NCBI GenBank assembly: GCA_036269135.1
Contig: DATASQ010000056.1
Span: forward strand, 62,001 to 126,000
Length of the DNA: 64,000 nt
From: Palsa-343 sp036269135
Lineage (GTDB): Bacteria; Acidobacteriota; Terriglobia; Terriglobales; Acidobacteriaceae
Direction: 5' to 3'
Shown here: positions 43,140 through 54,625 of the stretch, piece after piece
Numbering within the stretch: the stretch's first letter is position 1
Layout: each line of letters begins with the position of its first letter
The notes under the pieces: model-generated
Seen by the model: only the letters and a program-made list of their open reading frames with translations
What the model was told of the DNA's origin: nothing
Databases searched by the model: none
Program-made: the position numbers and the translations under genes

Positions 43140-43425
43140 CGTTCAAGATTGTGGCGAGATCCGGGCCTGAAGGCCCTTGTTCTTTCAGGAAGCTTGGTTC
43201 GCCGGGTTAAAAGCCGGCGCTTCTTCGCACGCGCCTGCGGCGCGCAGGGGCTGAAAGCCCGGTTCATTTTGGAACGGTTGGCGGCACGACCGAGGTCGTG
43301 CCCTGACACAAAACCGGGCGGCTGCTGAAATTTGCGCGGGCTATGAGGGTCGGGCCTGTGCTCATGCCCGGATACGAAGCGATGGCGCTCGCGCGGGTAC
43401 CCCATCGGCAAAAACCGGGCCGATG
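43140..43425. repeat. Extragenic element with stacked hairpins (gap 42935-43443)
   Basis: This 509-base gap has no supported gene. It holds a chain of small inverted repeats: GGGCCTGAAGGCCC (43163-43176), GGGCTGAAAGCCC (43248-43260) and the perfect GGCACGACC/GGTCGTGCC (43283-43302). I recall similar GGGCTGAAAGCCC segments as dispersed extragenic elements of acidobacterial genomes; this is from memory and not verified. Short translated frames here read as repeat peptides and are not genes. Confidence 0.6.
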
Positions 43426-43443
43426 TGGGGCTCCGGGCGGATC

Positions 43444-45534
43444 TCAGGCTGGAACGGCGGCTGCGACCGACACGCGGGAGACGGTGACGATGCTGATGTC
43501 ATCTTCCTGGCCGAAAGCCTGGACGATATCCGCCAGCTCGGCCGCCGTGTGGCCGGATTCGACGAGCTGCTGCACGCGGGGAAAGCCGAAGAGCTCGCCC
43601 TGCTGGTTCTGCGCTTCGGCGAGGCCATCGGAGGTGAGGGTGAGGCGGTCTCCGGGGTGGAGATGGAAGCGGGTGACGGAGAACTCGGCGCCGTCGAGAG
43701 CGCCGAGGGGCAGCGCGCCTTCGAGGGCGATCGGCTGGCCGTTGAGGTAGGGCGGCAGGTGGCCGGCATTGGCGAGGGTGACGGCGCCGTCGGAGGCGAT
43801 GCGCAGGGCGAGGCAGGTGGCGAAGGCTTCGCCGCGGCCGAGGAGGCGGCGGTTGAGGGCCTGGAGGAGAGAGAGGGGATCGCGGGTGGATTCGGCGGTG
43901 GAGCGGATGGCGCCGACGAGGAGGGCGACGAGCATGCCGGCCTGCAAGCCTTTGCCGGCGACGTCTCCGGCGACGATGAGGAGGCTGTCGTCGGCAAGAC
44001 TGGGGATGACCTGGAAGAAGTCGCCGCCGACCTGGCGAGCGGGACGGTATTCGCTTTCGACGACGATGCCGGGAAGGGCGGTGCGGGCCTCGGGGAGGAT
44101 GACGCGCTGGACCTCCTGGGCCTGCTTGACGTCAAGGGCGAGGATGCGCTGGTGGCGCAGCGAAAGAATGAGCCGGCGCACGAGGAGGATGGTGAGCGCC
44201 ACCACCAGAAGCAATCGAGAGGCTACGGCGAGGTTGATCTGAATGCCGAAGGGGAACCAGGCGGCGCGCAGGCCCATCTGCTGAATTTCATGGGAAAACT
44301 CGGCGGTGGTTTCCAGCAGAACGGGAGGAAGGGCGAGCCAGCCTTCGACGCCCTGCTCGCGGATGCCGCGGAAGACGATGAAGAGCAGGAAGGCGGCCAT
44401 GGTGAGGCGGAGGGCGAGGGAGACGGCGTAGCCGATGGCGGACGCGGGACCCGACGCGAAGCTCGCGAAGAAATTTTGGCTGAACGCCTGGGAGAGGCCG
44501 AGGGCGACGACCATGGGGATAAGCGCCCAGGGCAGCCAGGCCGGCCGTCGCTGACGAAACCAAAGACGCCAGATCATGACCCAGCCGGCGTATTCGAGAG
44601 CGGCAAGAACGAAGTTGTGGGAGACGACGTCGTAACGGGAGTCGATCCAGGTGGTCCAGACGGCGAAGGCTCCGGAGGTGGCATCGATGGCGGCGATCAG
44701 GAGCAGGGCGCCGATCCAGAGATAGACGCGGTCGGAGCGGTCGAAGAAGAAGAGGCTGAGGGCGAGCAGGCCGAGGAGGGTGAACAGGCCGGCCTCCACG
44801 GGCTGCCAGAGGTAGACACGGGTCAGCTGGTCTCTCAGGGAGTGATAGACGAGCGCGATGGTAGAGGCTTCACCGATGACGGGAGCGGATTCAAAGCCAC
44901 CAACACCGTTGCCCTGATAGAGAGTAGAGGCCTGCATCCAGACGCGAAAGGCCAGGACCTGGGTGGAGTGGCCGGCGGGGTCGGAGGCGACCGCCGGCAG
45001 GTCGATCAGGACGGGCTGGGAGTAATAGAGAAGGTGGCCGTGGGGCAGGAAGCTGCCGAAGTGGCCGGCAAGGATGCCGTTGTCGTAGAGCTGATAGGCG
45101 TCGTCGATGGATGGACCGGCGAGGGCGAAGCGGATGCCAGGCTCGGCATCGGTGTGCACGCGGATGCGGTACCAGGCGTAGCCCCAGTAGCCGGCGTGGC
45201 CTCTCTGCGACCAGCCTGGGACGTAACCGGCAGTGCCGGTGATGGGGTTTTGGGCGCCGGCGGCGGGGGTGAGGTCGACGGTTTCCCAGCGGGAGTCGTT
45301 GAAGGCGGGCTCGGCCCAGAGGGGCTGGCCGGTTTTGGGATCGAGGGGCGAGTCGCCGGTGGTGAATTTCCAGGGGCCGTAGAGGGAGACGGCGGCGCGG
45401 CCGAGGGTGATGTTTACGGAATCCTGAGCGGTGGGCGGCGCGGCGGAGGGGGAATGCCGCGGGGCAGCGAAGCCGATGGGGACTGCGAAGAGGAACACCA
45501 ACAAGCCAGGGGCCAGGCGACGACCAAAGCGCAT
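43444..45534 (-). CDS. SpoIIE-type PP2C phosphatase with membrane sensor domain
   Basis: About 696 residues from the ATG at 45534. A signal peptide (GLLVFLFAVPIGFAA) leads into a beta-rich jelly-roll-like sensor (SLYGPWKFTTGDSP...DSRWETVDLTP), then about seven membrane helices (residues about 245-460). The C-terminal part is a SpoIIE phosphatase (GDVAGKGLQAGM, SDGLAEAQN and EDDISIVTV). Such proteins sense external ligands and reverse serine phosphorylation on anti-sigma antagonist proteins. No anti-sigma partner gene is adjacent. Confidence 0.85.
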   Translation of the reverse strand: MRFGRRLAPGLLVFLFAVPIGFAAPRHSPSAAPPTAQDSVNITLGRAAVSLYGPWKFTTGDSPLDPKTGQPLWAEPAFNDSRWETVDLTPAAGAQNPITGTAGYVPGWSQRGHAGYWGYAWYRIRVHTDAEPGIRFALAGPSIDDAYQLYDNGILAGHFGSFLPHGHLLYYSQPVLIDLPAVASDPAGHSTQVLAFRVWMQASTLYQGNGVGGFESAPVIGEASTIALVYHSLRDQLTRVYLWQPVEAGLFTLLGLLALSLFFFDRSDRVYLWIGALLLIAAIDATSGAFAVWTTWIDSRYDVVSHNFVLAALEYAGWVMIWRLWFRQRRPAWLPWALIPMVVALGLSQAFSQNFFASFASGPASAIGYAVSLALRLTMAAFLLFIVFRGIREQGVEGWLALPPVLLETTAEFSHEIQQMGLRAAWFPFGIQINLAVASRLLLVVALTILLVRRLILSLRHQRILALDVKQAQEVQRVILPEARTALPGIVVESEYRPARQVGGDFFQVIPSLADDSLLIVAGDVAGKGLQAGMLVALLVGAIRSTAESTRDPLSLLQALNRRLLGRGEAFATCLALRIASDGAVTLANAGHLPPYLNGQPIALEGALPLGALDGAEFSVTRFHLHPGDRLTLTSDGLAEAQNQQGELFGFPRVQQLVESGHTAAELADIVQAFGQEDDISIVTVSRVSVAAAVPA

Positions 45535-45805
45535 TCCGACGGACCTTTCGACGGGAAAAAGGGATGCAGACACTATACGTGGAGAGGCGGGAAAATCGCG
45601 GGCTGGCTGTTGGTGACGGCTGGGGGTCAGCGGCGGGGGGCGGTGGAAGGAGGTCCTGGGAACGCTTGAGATCTTTTTCGGCCGCTTCGCGACCGACTCC
45701 CTCCGCGCGGAGAGCGTTGGTGGCGCGTGCAGATCGTTTCGCTACGGGGGTCCCTCGGCTGCGCGCCGCGACGCTCTCTGCACCGCGGGACGGATTTTTC
45801 CCGGC

Positions 45806-45853
45806 GCTTCGCTCGGGATGACAATTTTGGCTTCGCTCGGGATGACAATTTTG
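45806..45853. repeat. Tandem duplication of a 24-bp unit (gap 45535-45859)
   Basis: The unit starting GCTTCGCTCGGGATGACAAT occurs twice in exact tandem. The 325-base gap around it has no supported gene and holds further GATCTTTTTCGGCCGCTTCG-like text typical of dispersed extragenic elements. The minus-strand reading is of the GTCATCCCGAGCG type. Confidence 0.7.
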
Positions 45854-45859
45854 ATTTGG

Positions 45860-47056
<1,197 letters not shown>

Positions 47057-47124
47057 GTTGAAACCTCTGCAGTCATCTTCTGACCAGCGACGCCTTGGCG
47101 GCAAGCGCAGGAGCAGCTTAGTCT

Positions 47125-49041
47125 ATGGACGTGTGTAAAGGTCTGAAGGGTATCGGCCGGGTTTTGCCGGCGCTGGCGCTGGGCGTGTGTGCTTCGCTGG
47201 GAGCGCAGACGACGGGAGCCGTGAGTGCGATGGGACAAGATCCGATGCCGGCGCTGCATCTGCCGCCGAATCCGCCGGCGGTGACGAAATTTTTTCCTCT
47301 GAGCGAGATTCGGCGCGGGCAGCAGGGCGTGGCCTACACGGTCTTTGAGGGCACGAAGCCGGAGCCGATGGGGGTAGAGATCCTGGGGATCCTGCGCAAC
47401 GCCATCGGGCCGCGGCTGGACATGATTCTGGCGCGTCTGGAAGGGCCGAAGGCGGATTACACCGGCGTGGTGGCGGGGATGAGCGGCAGCCCGGTGTATA
47501 TCGATGGGCGGCTGGTGGGTGCGCTGGCGTACCGGATCGGACAATTCAGCAAGGAGCCGATTGCGGGGATCACTCCGATCAGCGAAATGATGGGGGTGAC
47601 GGAGCAGAGCGGGCCGCCAGGGACGGAAATCGCCGAGGCAGCCCTGCAGCGGACGGCAGCGCTGGAGCCTGGCGCTTCCGGGATGGCGGCTGCGCCGAGC
47701 GGGGCCCTGGGGGTGATGGGGCAGACGACAGGATTGCGCAATGGCCTGATTCAGCCGATGGGCACGCCGCTGGTGTTCAGCGGTTTCAACGGTGCGGCCC
47801 TGCAGCTATGGAAGGAACATGCGCCGGCGGGACTGATGCCGGTGGAGGGGATTGGCGGATCGGAGAGCGATGAGAAGCAGCCGGGGCCGCTGATGCCGGG
47901 GTCGGCGGTGAGCGCGGTGCTGGTACGGGGCGATCTGGATATCGCGGCGACCTGCACGGTGACGTATGTGGATCCGAAGAAGATGCTGGCGTGCGGGCAT
48001 CCGATTACGCAATTCGGGCCGGTATCGATGCCGATGACGAAGGCGGATGTGGTGGCGACGCTGGCATCGCCGCTGGACTCGTTCAAGATCATCAACACGA
48101 CGGAGACCATCGGGTCGATCACGGAGGACCGCGAGTCGGCGATTATGGGAGTGTTTGGGAAGACGGCGCGGATGATCCCGGTGACGCTGCACGTGACGGG
48201 CGATGGCGCAGGGGCGCAGGCCGCCGCCGGCCGCGAGGCACTGCACTTTGAGGTGATCGACCAGCCGCTGATTACGCCCATGGCGGTGATGGTGGCGGTG
48301 TATCAGGGGCTGATGGAGGAAAACGGCTATTCGGCGGAGACGACCTATCGGGTGCAGGGGTCGGTAAAACTGGGCGGGTATCCGACGGTGAAGCTGAACA
48401 GCCTGGTGGCGCCAACGGACGCGCTGCCGGCGAATCTGCAGACGGCGCTGGAGCTGGGCGAGCGATTCGAGCGGCTGTACGACAATGCGGCGCGGCGGAC
48501 GCCGATCGAGAGCGTGGATCTGGAGGTCGCGGCGATTCCGCGGCGGCTGACGGCGGAGATTGAGAGCGCGCACACGAATCGGATCGAGGTGCATCCCGGC
48601 GATACGGTGACGGTGGAAGCGACGGTTCTGCCGTGGCATGGGGAGCCGCACAATGTGCGGATTCCGGTGAAGCTGCCGCCGAACCTGCCGGAGGGGCCGG
48701 TGCGGCTGCTGGTGAGCGATGGCGGCACCCTGGACCGGCTGCTGCATCCGCCGCAGTTCGGAGCGCAGCCTCTGGATGTGGCGGCGACGATCGCGCAACT
48801 GAACAGCGTGCACCCGAGCGATCAACTCTACGTAACGCTGCTGGCGCCGGAGCCGCAGGCCGCCGTGGATGGGCAGACGCTGACGGCGATTCCGTTGTCG
48901 CTGGCGAATGCGCTGGAGCCGATGAAGGAAAACAAGGGCATGGCGCTGAACGGAGAATCGGCGGTGCCGATGGCGGCGCTGCCGATGGATGCGGTGGTGA
49001 GCGGGCAGCAGGTGGTGACGCTGCAGATAGAAGACCAGTAG
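47125..49041 (+). CDS. SpoIVB/S55-like peptidase domain protein
   Basis: A 638-residue protein with an N-terminal hydrophobic leader. The nucleophile motif GVVAGMSGSPVYIDGRLVGA sits at about 114-133, and a histidine motif ACGHPITQFG at about 289-298. In SpoIVB the His block precedes the Ser block; here the order is reversed, suggesting a circular permutation of the S55 domain. The C-terminal 250 residues include beta-rich units (EATVLPWHGEPHNVRIPVK). The GCAGGAG site supports the ATG. The substrate and location are unknown; export is likely. Confidence 0.75.
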   Translation: MDVCKGLKGIGRVLPALALGVCASLGAQTTGAVSAMGQDPMPALHLPPNPPAVTKFFPLSEIRRGQQGVAYTVFEGTKPEPMGVEILGILRNAIGPRLDMILARLEGPKADYTGVVAGMSGSPVYIDGRLVGALAYRIGQFSKEPIAGITPISEMMGVTEQSGPPGTEIAEAALQRTAALEPGASGMAAAPSGALGVMGQTTGLRNGLIQPMGTPLVFSGFNGAALQLWKEHAPAGLMPVEGIGGSESDEKQPGPLMPGSAVSAVLVRGDLDIAATCTVTYVDPKKMLACGHPITQFGPVSMPMTKADVVATLASPLDSFKIINTTETIGSITEDRESAIMGVFGKTARMIPVTLHVTGDGAGAQAAAGREALHFEVIDQPLITPMAVMVAVYQGLMEENGYSAETTYRVQGSVKLGGYPTVKLNSLVAPTDALPANLQTALELGERFERLYDNAARRTPIESVDLEVAAIPRRLTAEIESAHTNRIEVHPGDTVTVEATVLPWHGEPHNVRIPVKLPPNLPEGPVRLLVSDGGTLDRLLHPPQFGAQPLDVAATIAQLNSVHPSDQLYVTLLAPEPQAAVDGQTLTAIPLSLANALEPMKENKGMALNGESAVPMAALPMDAVVSGQQVVTLQIEDQ

Positions 49042-49225
49042 GCGGGCTGTTCGGGGGCGGACAGGGTCTGGCTGATTGCGGACTGGATGAGGCCGCCTGG
49101 GCACGGATGTTCTTCGGCCGGGCGTTGATTTTCTATAGGGTTAGATCCGTGGCGCCGCGGCGGCGGAGTGGCAGCGCGCGTGCTTCACGCATTGGGGCGG
49201 TTTCGCTCGTCGGGCAGTTCATCAC

Positions 49226-49252
49226 CACAGAGAACACGGAGAGCACAGAGGG
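49226..49252. repeat. 9-bp tandem repeat (CACAGAGAA type)
   Basis: CACAGAGAA, CACGGAGAG and CACAGAGGG follow in exact phase in the 259-base gap after the S55 gene. Similar CACAGAG strings are common extragenic text in many bacteria. Confidence 0.6.
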
Positions 49253-49300
49253 CGGCGGGCGAGAATCCAGAGTCCAAAGAGCGGGTGAGGGAGGCGGGCG

Positions 49301-49741
49301 ATGGCGTATTTCGAGCGGATGCGCGATGTGATTGCGGGGCCATTCAGCGAAGAAGTCATCCGGCAGCGGATGGCGGTGGGGTGGCAACTGGTTTCGCTGG
49401 AGTGGCGGCGGGAGCTGCCGGACAGCGAGACGCCGGGTGAGGGCGTCTTCGAGGAGGAGATTCCTTTTGGGCTGCGGATCTCCGAGGACTGCAAGCGGCT
49501 GGAGACGGAACCGACGGAGCACCAGGCGCTGTTGCAGATGATGGAGATGCTGGTGCAGGACTTCTCCTTCTCGACGATTGCCAGCGATCTGAACGAGAAG
49601 GGATTTCGGACGCGCGATGGGCGGCGGTGGAATCCGGTGGGGATTTTCAACATGATTCCGCGGCTGATTGAAGTGGGCCCGCGCTTGTTCTCGACCGCAG
49701 AGTGGGAAAAGCGGCGAGAGAAATTCGCGCGGATGGTGTAA
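49301..49741 (+). CDS. Small protein with a recombinase-like tail
   Basis: A 146-residue protein. Residues 90-146 (FSFSTIASDLNEKGFRTRDGRRWNPVGIFNMIPRLIE) resemble the recombinase (PF07508-type) domain of serine recombinases, where it contacts DNA. The N-terminal catalytic resolvase domain is absent, so it cannot be a recombinase. GGGAGG precedes the ATG. It may be a DNA-binding regulator; I know of no characterised example. Confidence 0.6.
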   Translation: MAYFERMRDVIAGPFSEEVIRQRMAVGWQLVSLEWRRELPDSETPGEGVFEEEIPFGLRISEDCKRLETEPTEHQALLQMMEMLVQDFSFSTIASDLNEKGFRTRDGRRWNPVGIFNMIPRLIEVGPRLFSTAEWEKRREKFARMV

Positions 49742-49876
49742 CGCCGGCGCCGGACGGCGCGAGTGATTCCTTCTCGCATCCAACCGGAGGTGCGCGCAAA
49801 TTGCGCTTCCTGAGCGGGGAGCGCCCTTCCATTTTTGCGCACTCGCACGATCAATCCAAAACATGAGGAGTTATCC

Positions 49877-51082
49877 ATGAAGGCCGTCAGCTATGAGGGC
49901 GAACGCCGCATGGTGGTTTCGGACCGTCCGAAGCCGGAGCTGCAGGAGCCGACCGATGCGATCCTGCGCGTCACAACCTCGGGAATTTGCGGCAGCGATC
50001 TGCACATGTACGACGGGCGGACGCCGCTGGACAAGGGCACGGTGGTGGGTCACGAGATTATGGGCGTGATCGACCGGGTGGGCGAGGCGGTACGGAGCCT
50101 CAAGCCCGGCGACCGCGTGGTGCTGCCGTTTAACGTCTCGTGCGGGTACTGTCACAACTGTTATCGGGGCAACACGCACGCGTGTCTGACGATGAATCAG
50201 CAGCCGCATGCCGCGTACGGGTATGCGGGCATGGGTCCTTACCAGGGCGGGCAGGCGGAGTACGTGCTGGTGCCGTATGCCGACTTCAACGCGCTGAAAC
50301 TGCCGGGCAAGCCGGGCGATGAGTTCGAGGACGATTTCCTGCTGTTGTCCGATGTGTTTCCGACGGCGTACCATGCGACGGAACTGGCGGCGGTGACACC
50401 GGGGAAGACGGTGGCGGTGTTTGGAGCGGGGCCGGTGGGCCTGCTGTCCGCCTACAGCGCGCTGATCCGGGGAGCCTCAGAAGTGTACGTGGTGGATCGG
50501 GTGAAGAGCCGTCTGGATCAAGCGAAGGAGCTGGGGGCGACTCCCGTGAACTTCGAAGACGGCGATCCGGTGGAGCAGATCAAAAAACTAAGGAAGAAGA
50601 ACAAGGCGCACGTCTCGAGTTTGCGTCCCGGGGAAGCGGACAAGCTGACCGGGGTGGACTGCGCGATCGACGCGGTCGGATACCAGGCGCACGACCAGAA
50701 GAATCCGGACAAGGAACGCGGGCCGCAGGTGATCGAGTACTGCGCGAAGGTGGTGAATGCCGCCGGGAATATCTGCCTGATCGGGGTGTACATGGCGCCC
50801 GATCCGGGAGCGAAGAGTGAGCAGGCGAAGCAGGGGATTTATCCACTGCCGATCGGCGAGCTGTTCGACAAGGCGGTGACAATCGGGATGGGGCAGTGCC
50901 CGGTGAAGAAGTACAACGAGTATCTGCGCGACCTGATTATTCAGGGCAAGGCGCATCCGGGCAAGATCGTGAGCCACCACATCAAGATTCAGGATGCGCC
51001 GGACGCTTACGAGAAGTTCGATAAGCGGATAGAGGGATACAACAAAATCCTGATTCGGTTTGACGACGCGATGGCGGCGTGA
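49877..51082 (+). CDS. Zinc-dependent alcohol dehydrogenase (formaldehyde dehydrogenase-like)
   Basis: A 401-residue MDR enzyme from the ATG at 49877, which has AGGAG upstream. The catalytic zinc ligands are in SGICGSDLHMYDGR and VGHEIMGVIDRVG, and the structural zinc cluster is CGYCHNCYRGNTHAC. The Rossmann motif is VAVFGAGPVGLLSAYSALIRGA. The long insert (EKLRKKNKAHVSS region) resembles glutathione-independent formaldehyde dehydrogenase. A threonine dehydrogenase role for the distant kbl seems unlikely because of this insert. It is monocistronic. Confidence 0.83.
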   Translation: MKAVSYEGERRMVVSDRPKPELQEPTDAILRVTTSGICGSDLHMYDGRTPLDKGTVVGHEIMGVIDRVGEAVRSLKPGDRVVLPFNVSCGYCHNCYRGNTHACLTMNQQPHAAYGYAGMGPYQGGQAEYVLVPYADFNALKLPGKPGDEFEDDFLLLSDVFPTAYHATELAAVTPGKTVAVFGAGPVGLLSAYSALIRGASEVYVVDRVKSRLDQAKELGATPVNFEDGDPVEQIKKLRKKNKAHVSSLRPGEADKLTGVDCAIDAVGYQAHDQKNPDKERGPQVIEYCAKVVNAAGNICLIGVYMAPDPGAKSEQAKQGIYPLPIGELFDKAVTIGMGQCPVKKYNEYLRDLIIQGKAHPGKIVSHHIKIQDAPDAYEKFDKRIEGYNKILIRFDDAMAA

Positions 51083-51087
51083 ACGCA

Positions 51088-51115
51088 GGCAACAGGGAAT
51101 AGGCAACAGGCAACA
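51088..51115 (+). repeat. 7-bp-period array (GGCAACA type)
   Basis: Units GGCAACA, GGGAATA, GGCAACA and GGCAACA in exact phase just after the dehydrogenase gene stop. Confidence 0.8.
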
Positions 51116-51155
51116 GAAAACGCAAAAGGGGGCGGCGCAAGCCGTCCTCTTTTGC

Positions 51156-51824
51156 TTAAGCGGCGCGGCGGTGGTGATGGAGGAAGGCCGCGGCGGCGCG
51201 GAGATCGTGGACGAAATCGCGGCGGGCCTGTTCGCGGCTGTCGTGGTCGGGTGCACGGAGAATCGACGACGGGTGCACGGTAGCGAGGACCGGTGGGAGG
51301 CCGGGCGGGAAGACGGGCTTGCCGCGGCTCTGGGTCACGCGGAAGGTGCGACCGAGCAGGGCCTGAGCGGCTGTCGCGCCGAGGCAGACCACCATTTCCG
51401 GCTGGATCTCTTCGAGTTCGGCATCGAGCCAGGGACGGCAGGCGGCAATTTCGCGAGCGCTGGGCTTCTTATGAATGCGGCGCTTGCCGCGCGGCTCCCA
51501 TTTGAAATGCTTCACCGCGTTGGTGACGTAGACGTCGTCGCGATCGATGCCGGCGTCGGCGAGGCAGCGGTCGAGGAGAAGGCCGGCGGGACCGACGAAG
51601 GGAGCGCCTTCGCGGTCTTCGCGGTCGCCGGGCTGTTCGCCAACGAGAATGAGCCGGGCATTGGCGCGGCCGGCGCCGAAGACGGTCTGGGTCGCATCGC
51701 GATAGAGCGGGCAGCCCTGGCACCGGCCAGCCGCCTTTTGCAGCGACTCCAGGTCGCGACGCTTTGGGAGGAACGGGGCGGCAGAGGTTGCCGGCTCAGC
51801 GGCGATGGGGGAGATGGGTTTCAT
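51156..51824 (-). CDS. udgX: UdgX-type uracil-DNA glycosylase family protein
   Basis: A 222-residue UDG-superfamily protein from the ATG at 51824. The glycosylase loop is GEQPGDREDREGAPFVGPAG and the HPSS block is at 184-187. The UdgX insertion KRRIHKKPS (residues 114-122) is present; in mycobacterial UdgX the His in this loop attacks the abasic sugar and the protein stays covalently bound to uracil-containing DNA. GRCQGCPLYRD supplies two of the FeS cysteines. It is divergent from the ferritin-like gene. Activity is inferred from these motifs. Confidence 0.87.
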   Translation of the reverse strand: MKPISPIAAEPATSAAPFLPKRRDLESLQKAAGRCQGCPLYRDATQTVFGAGRANARLILVGEQPGDREDREGAPFVGPAGLLLDRCLADAGIDRDDVYVTNAVKHFKWEPRGKRRIHKKPSAREIAACRPWLDAELEEIQPEMVVCLGATAAQALLGRTFRVTQSRGKPVFPPGLPPVLATVHPSSILRAPDHDSREQARRDFVHDLRAAAAFLHHHRRAA

Positions 51825-52013
51825 ACAGGAGTCCCAAACAAGTGGGATGCGGCCGAAAGCCGTTTTATTGCGGGATTTCCACGCAGAAGCGAAGGTGGCG
51901 CGCGCGGCGCTCTGCGCATCACAGCAAGAGAAAGACGAGGGGAAAGAAGAGGACTGCAAAGACAGACGCAAAGACCGCCGGAAGGCGGCGAACCCAACCC
52001 ACAGGAGCCTTTT

Positions 52014-52523
52014 ATGAAGATGTTTTCCGAGAATATCGACAATCTTCGCAAGCTGTACATCAACCAGCTCCAAACGCTTTTGTCGACCGAGCAACAAATT
52101 GTTGAGGCGTTGCCCACGATGATCGACAAGTCCACGGACACGCAGCTGAAGCAGGCTTTTCAGTCGCATTTACAGGAGACGAAGGAGCAGGCAACGCGGC
52201 TGGAGCAGATTCTGAACCAGGCCACGGGAGAGGCGAAACCGATCAAGTGCAAGGTGACGGCTGCTTTGATCTCAGCGGCGGAAGACATGGTGAAGGATGC
52301 GGCGGACGACGGCGTGCGCGATGCGGCGCTGATCTCCGCCGGGCAGCGCGTCGAACATTTTGAGATCGCGAGCTATGGCGCGGTGCGGCACTGGGCGCAG
52401 CTCCTGGGAGAGACGGCCCATGCGGAACTGCTGGACAAGACGATCAAGGAAGAAGGACACGCCGATCATCTGCTGACAGAGATTTCGAATCGGGTGAATC
52501 CTTACGCGGAGAAGGCGGCGTAG
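52014..52523 (+). CDS. DUF892 (YciE/YciF-like) ferritin-like protein
   Basis: A 169-residue all-helical protein from the ATG at 52014, with CAGGAG upstream. The start FSENIDNLRKLYINQLQTLLSTEQQIVEALP and the RVEHFEIASYGAVRHWAQLLG segment match the DUF892/YciE family, a ferritin-like four-helix fold. In E. coli the related proteins are stress-induced (RpoS). Metal ligands such as the E..H in RVEHFEIASYG and the late EEGHADHLL are present. It is expected to be cytoplasmic. A strong terminator follows. Confidence 0.85.
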   Translation: MKMFSENIDNLRKLYINQLQTLLSTEQQIVEALPTMIDKSTDTQLKQAFQSHLQETKEQATRLEQILNQATGEAKPIKCKVTAALISAAEDMVKDAADDGVRDAALISAGQRVEHFEIASYGAVRHWAQLLGETAHAELLDKTIKEEGHADHLLTEISNRVNPYAEKAA

Positions 52524-52549
52524 CAGCTTTCTGCCTGTCGAAGTGGAGA

Positions 52550-52575
52550 GGCCGGGCCGGGCGCCCGGCCTTTTT
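52550..52575 (+). terminator. Rho-independent terminator of the DUF892 gene
   Basis: GGCCGGGC and GCCCGGCC form an 8-base perfect stem around CGGGC, followed by TTTTTCTGT. The reverse direction lacks a T-run. Confidence 0.8.
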
Positions 52576-52596
52576 CTGTGCCCGTAAGCCTCGCGA

Positions 52597-54411
<1,815 letters not shown>

Positions 54412-54625
54412 AGAATTTTCCTGATGTTCTGCGCCGCGTTCCGGGACCGTGAGCGGCCGCCTGGGTGGCGGAGGTTGTATGGTTTGGAAATCGTGGTTGG
54501 GGCGGCGCGAGGGACCCATCGGCGCCCGGCTAACCGGCTTTCTATGTTAGTTTAGCAGCCGGAGCAAGGTGGAAGGAGCGGGACCGCTCGATTGGCCCGC
54601 GATGCTCCCGTGCAAGGAGGATGCG

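Noticed and set aside
49042..49300. Possible gene between the S55 and recombinase-tail genes
   Set aside because: The 259 bases show only repeat-like CACAGAG text and no coding frame with a start and ribosome site.
49877..51082. The zinc dehydrogenase considered as threonine dehydrogenase partner of kbl
   Set aside because: It is 11 kb from kbl and carries an insert and zinc cluster pattern resembling formaldehyde dehydrogenase-type enzymes rather than Tdh.
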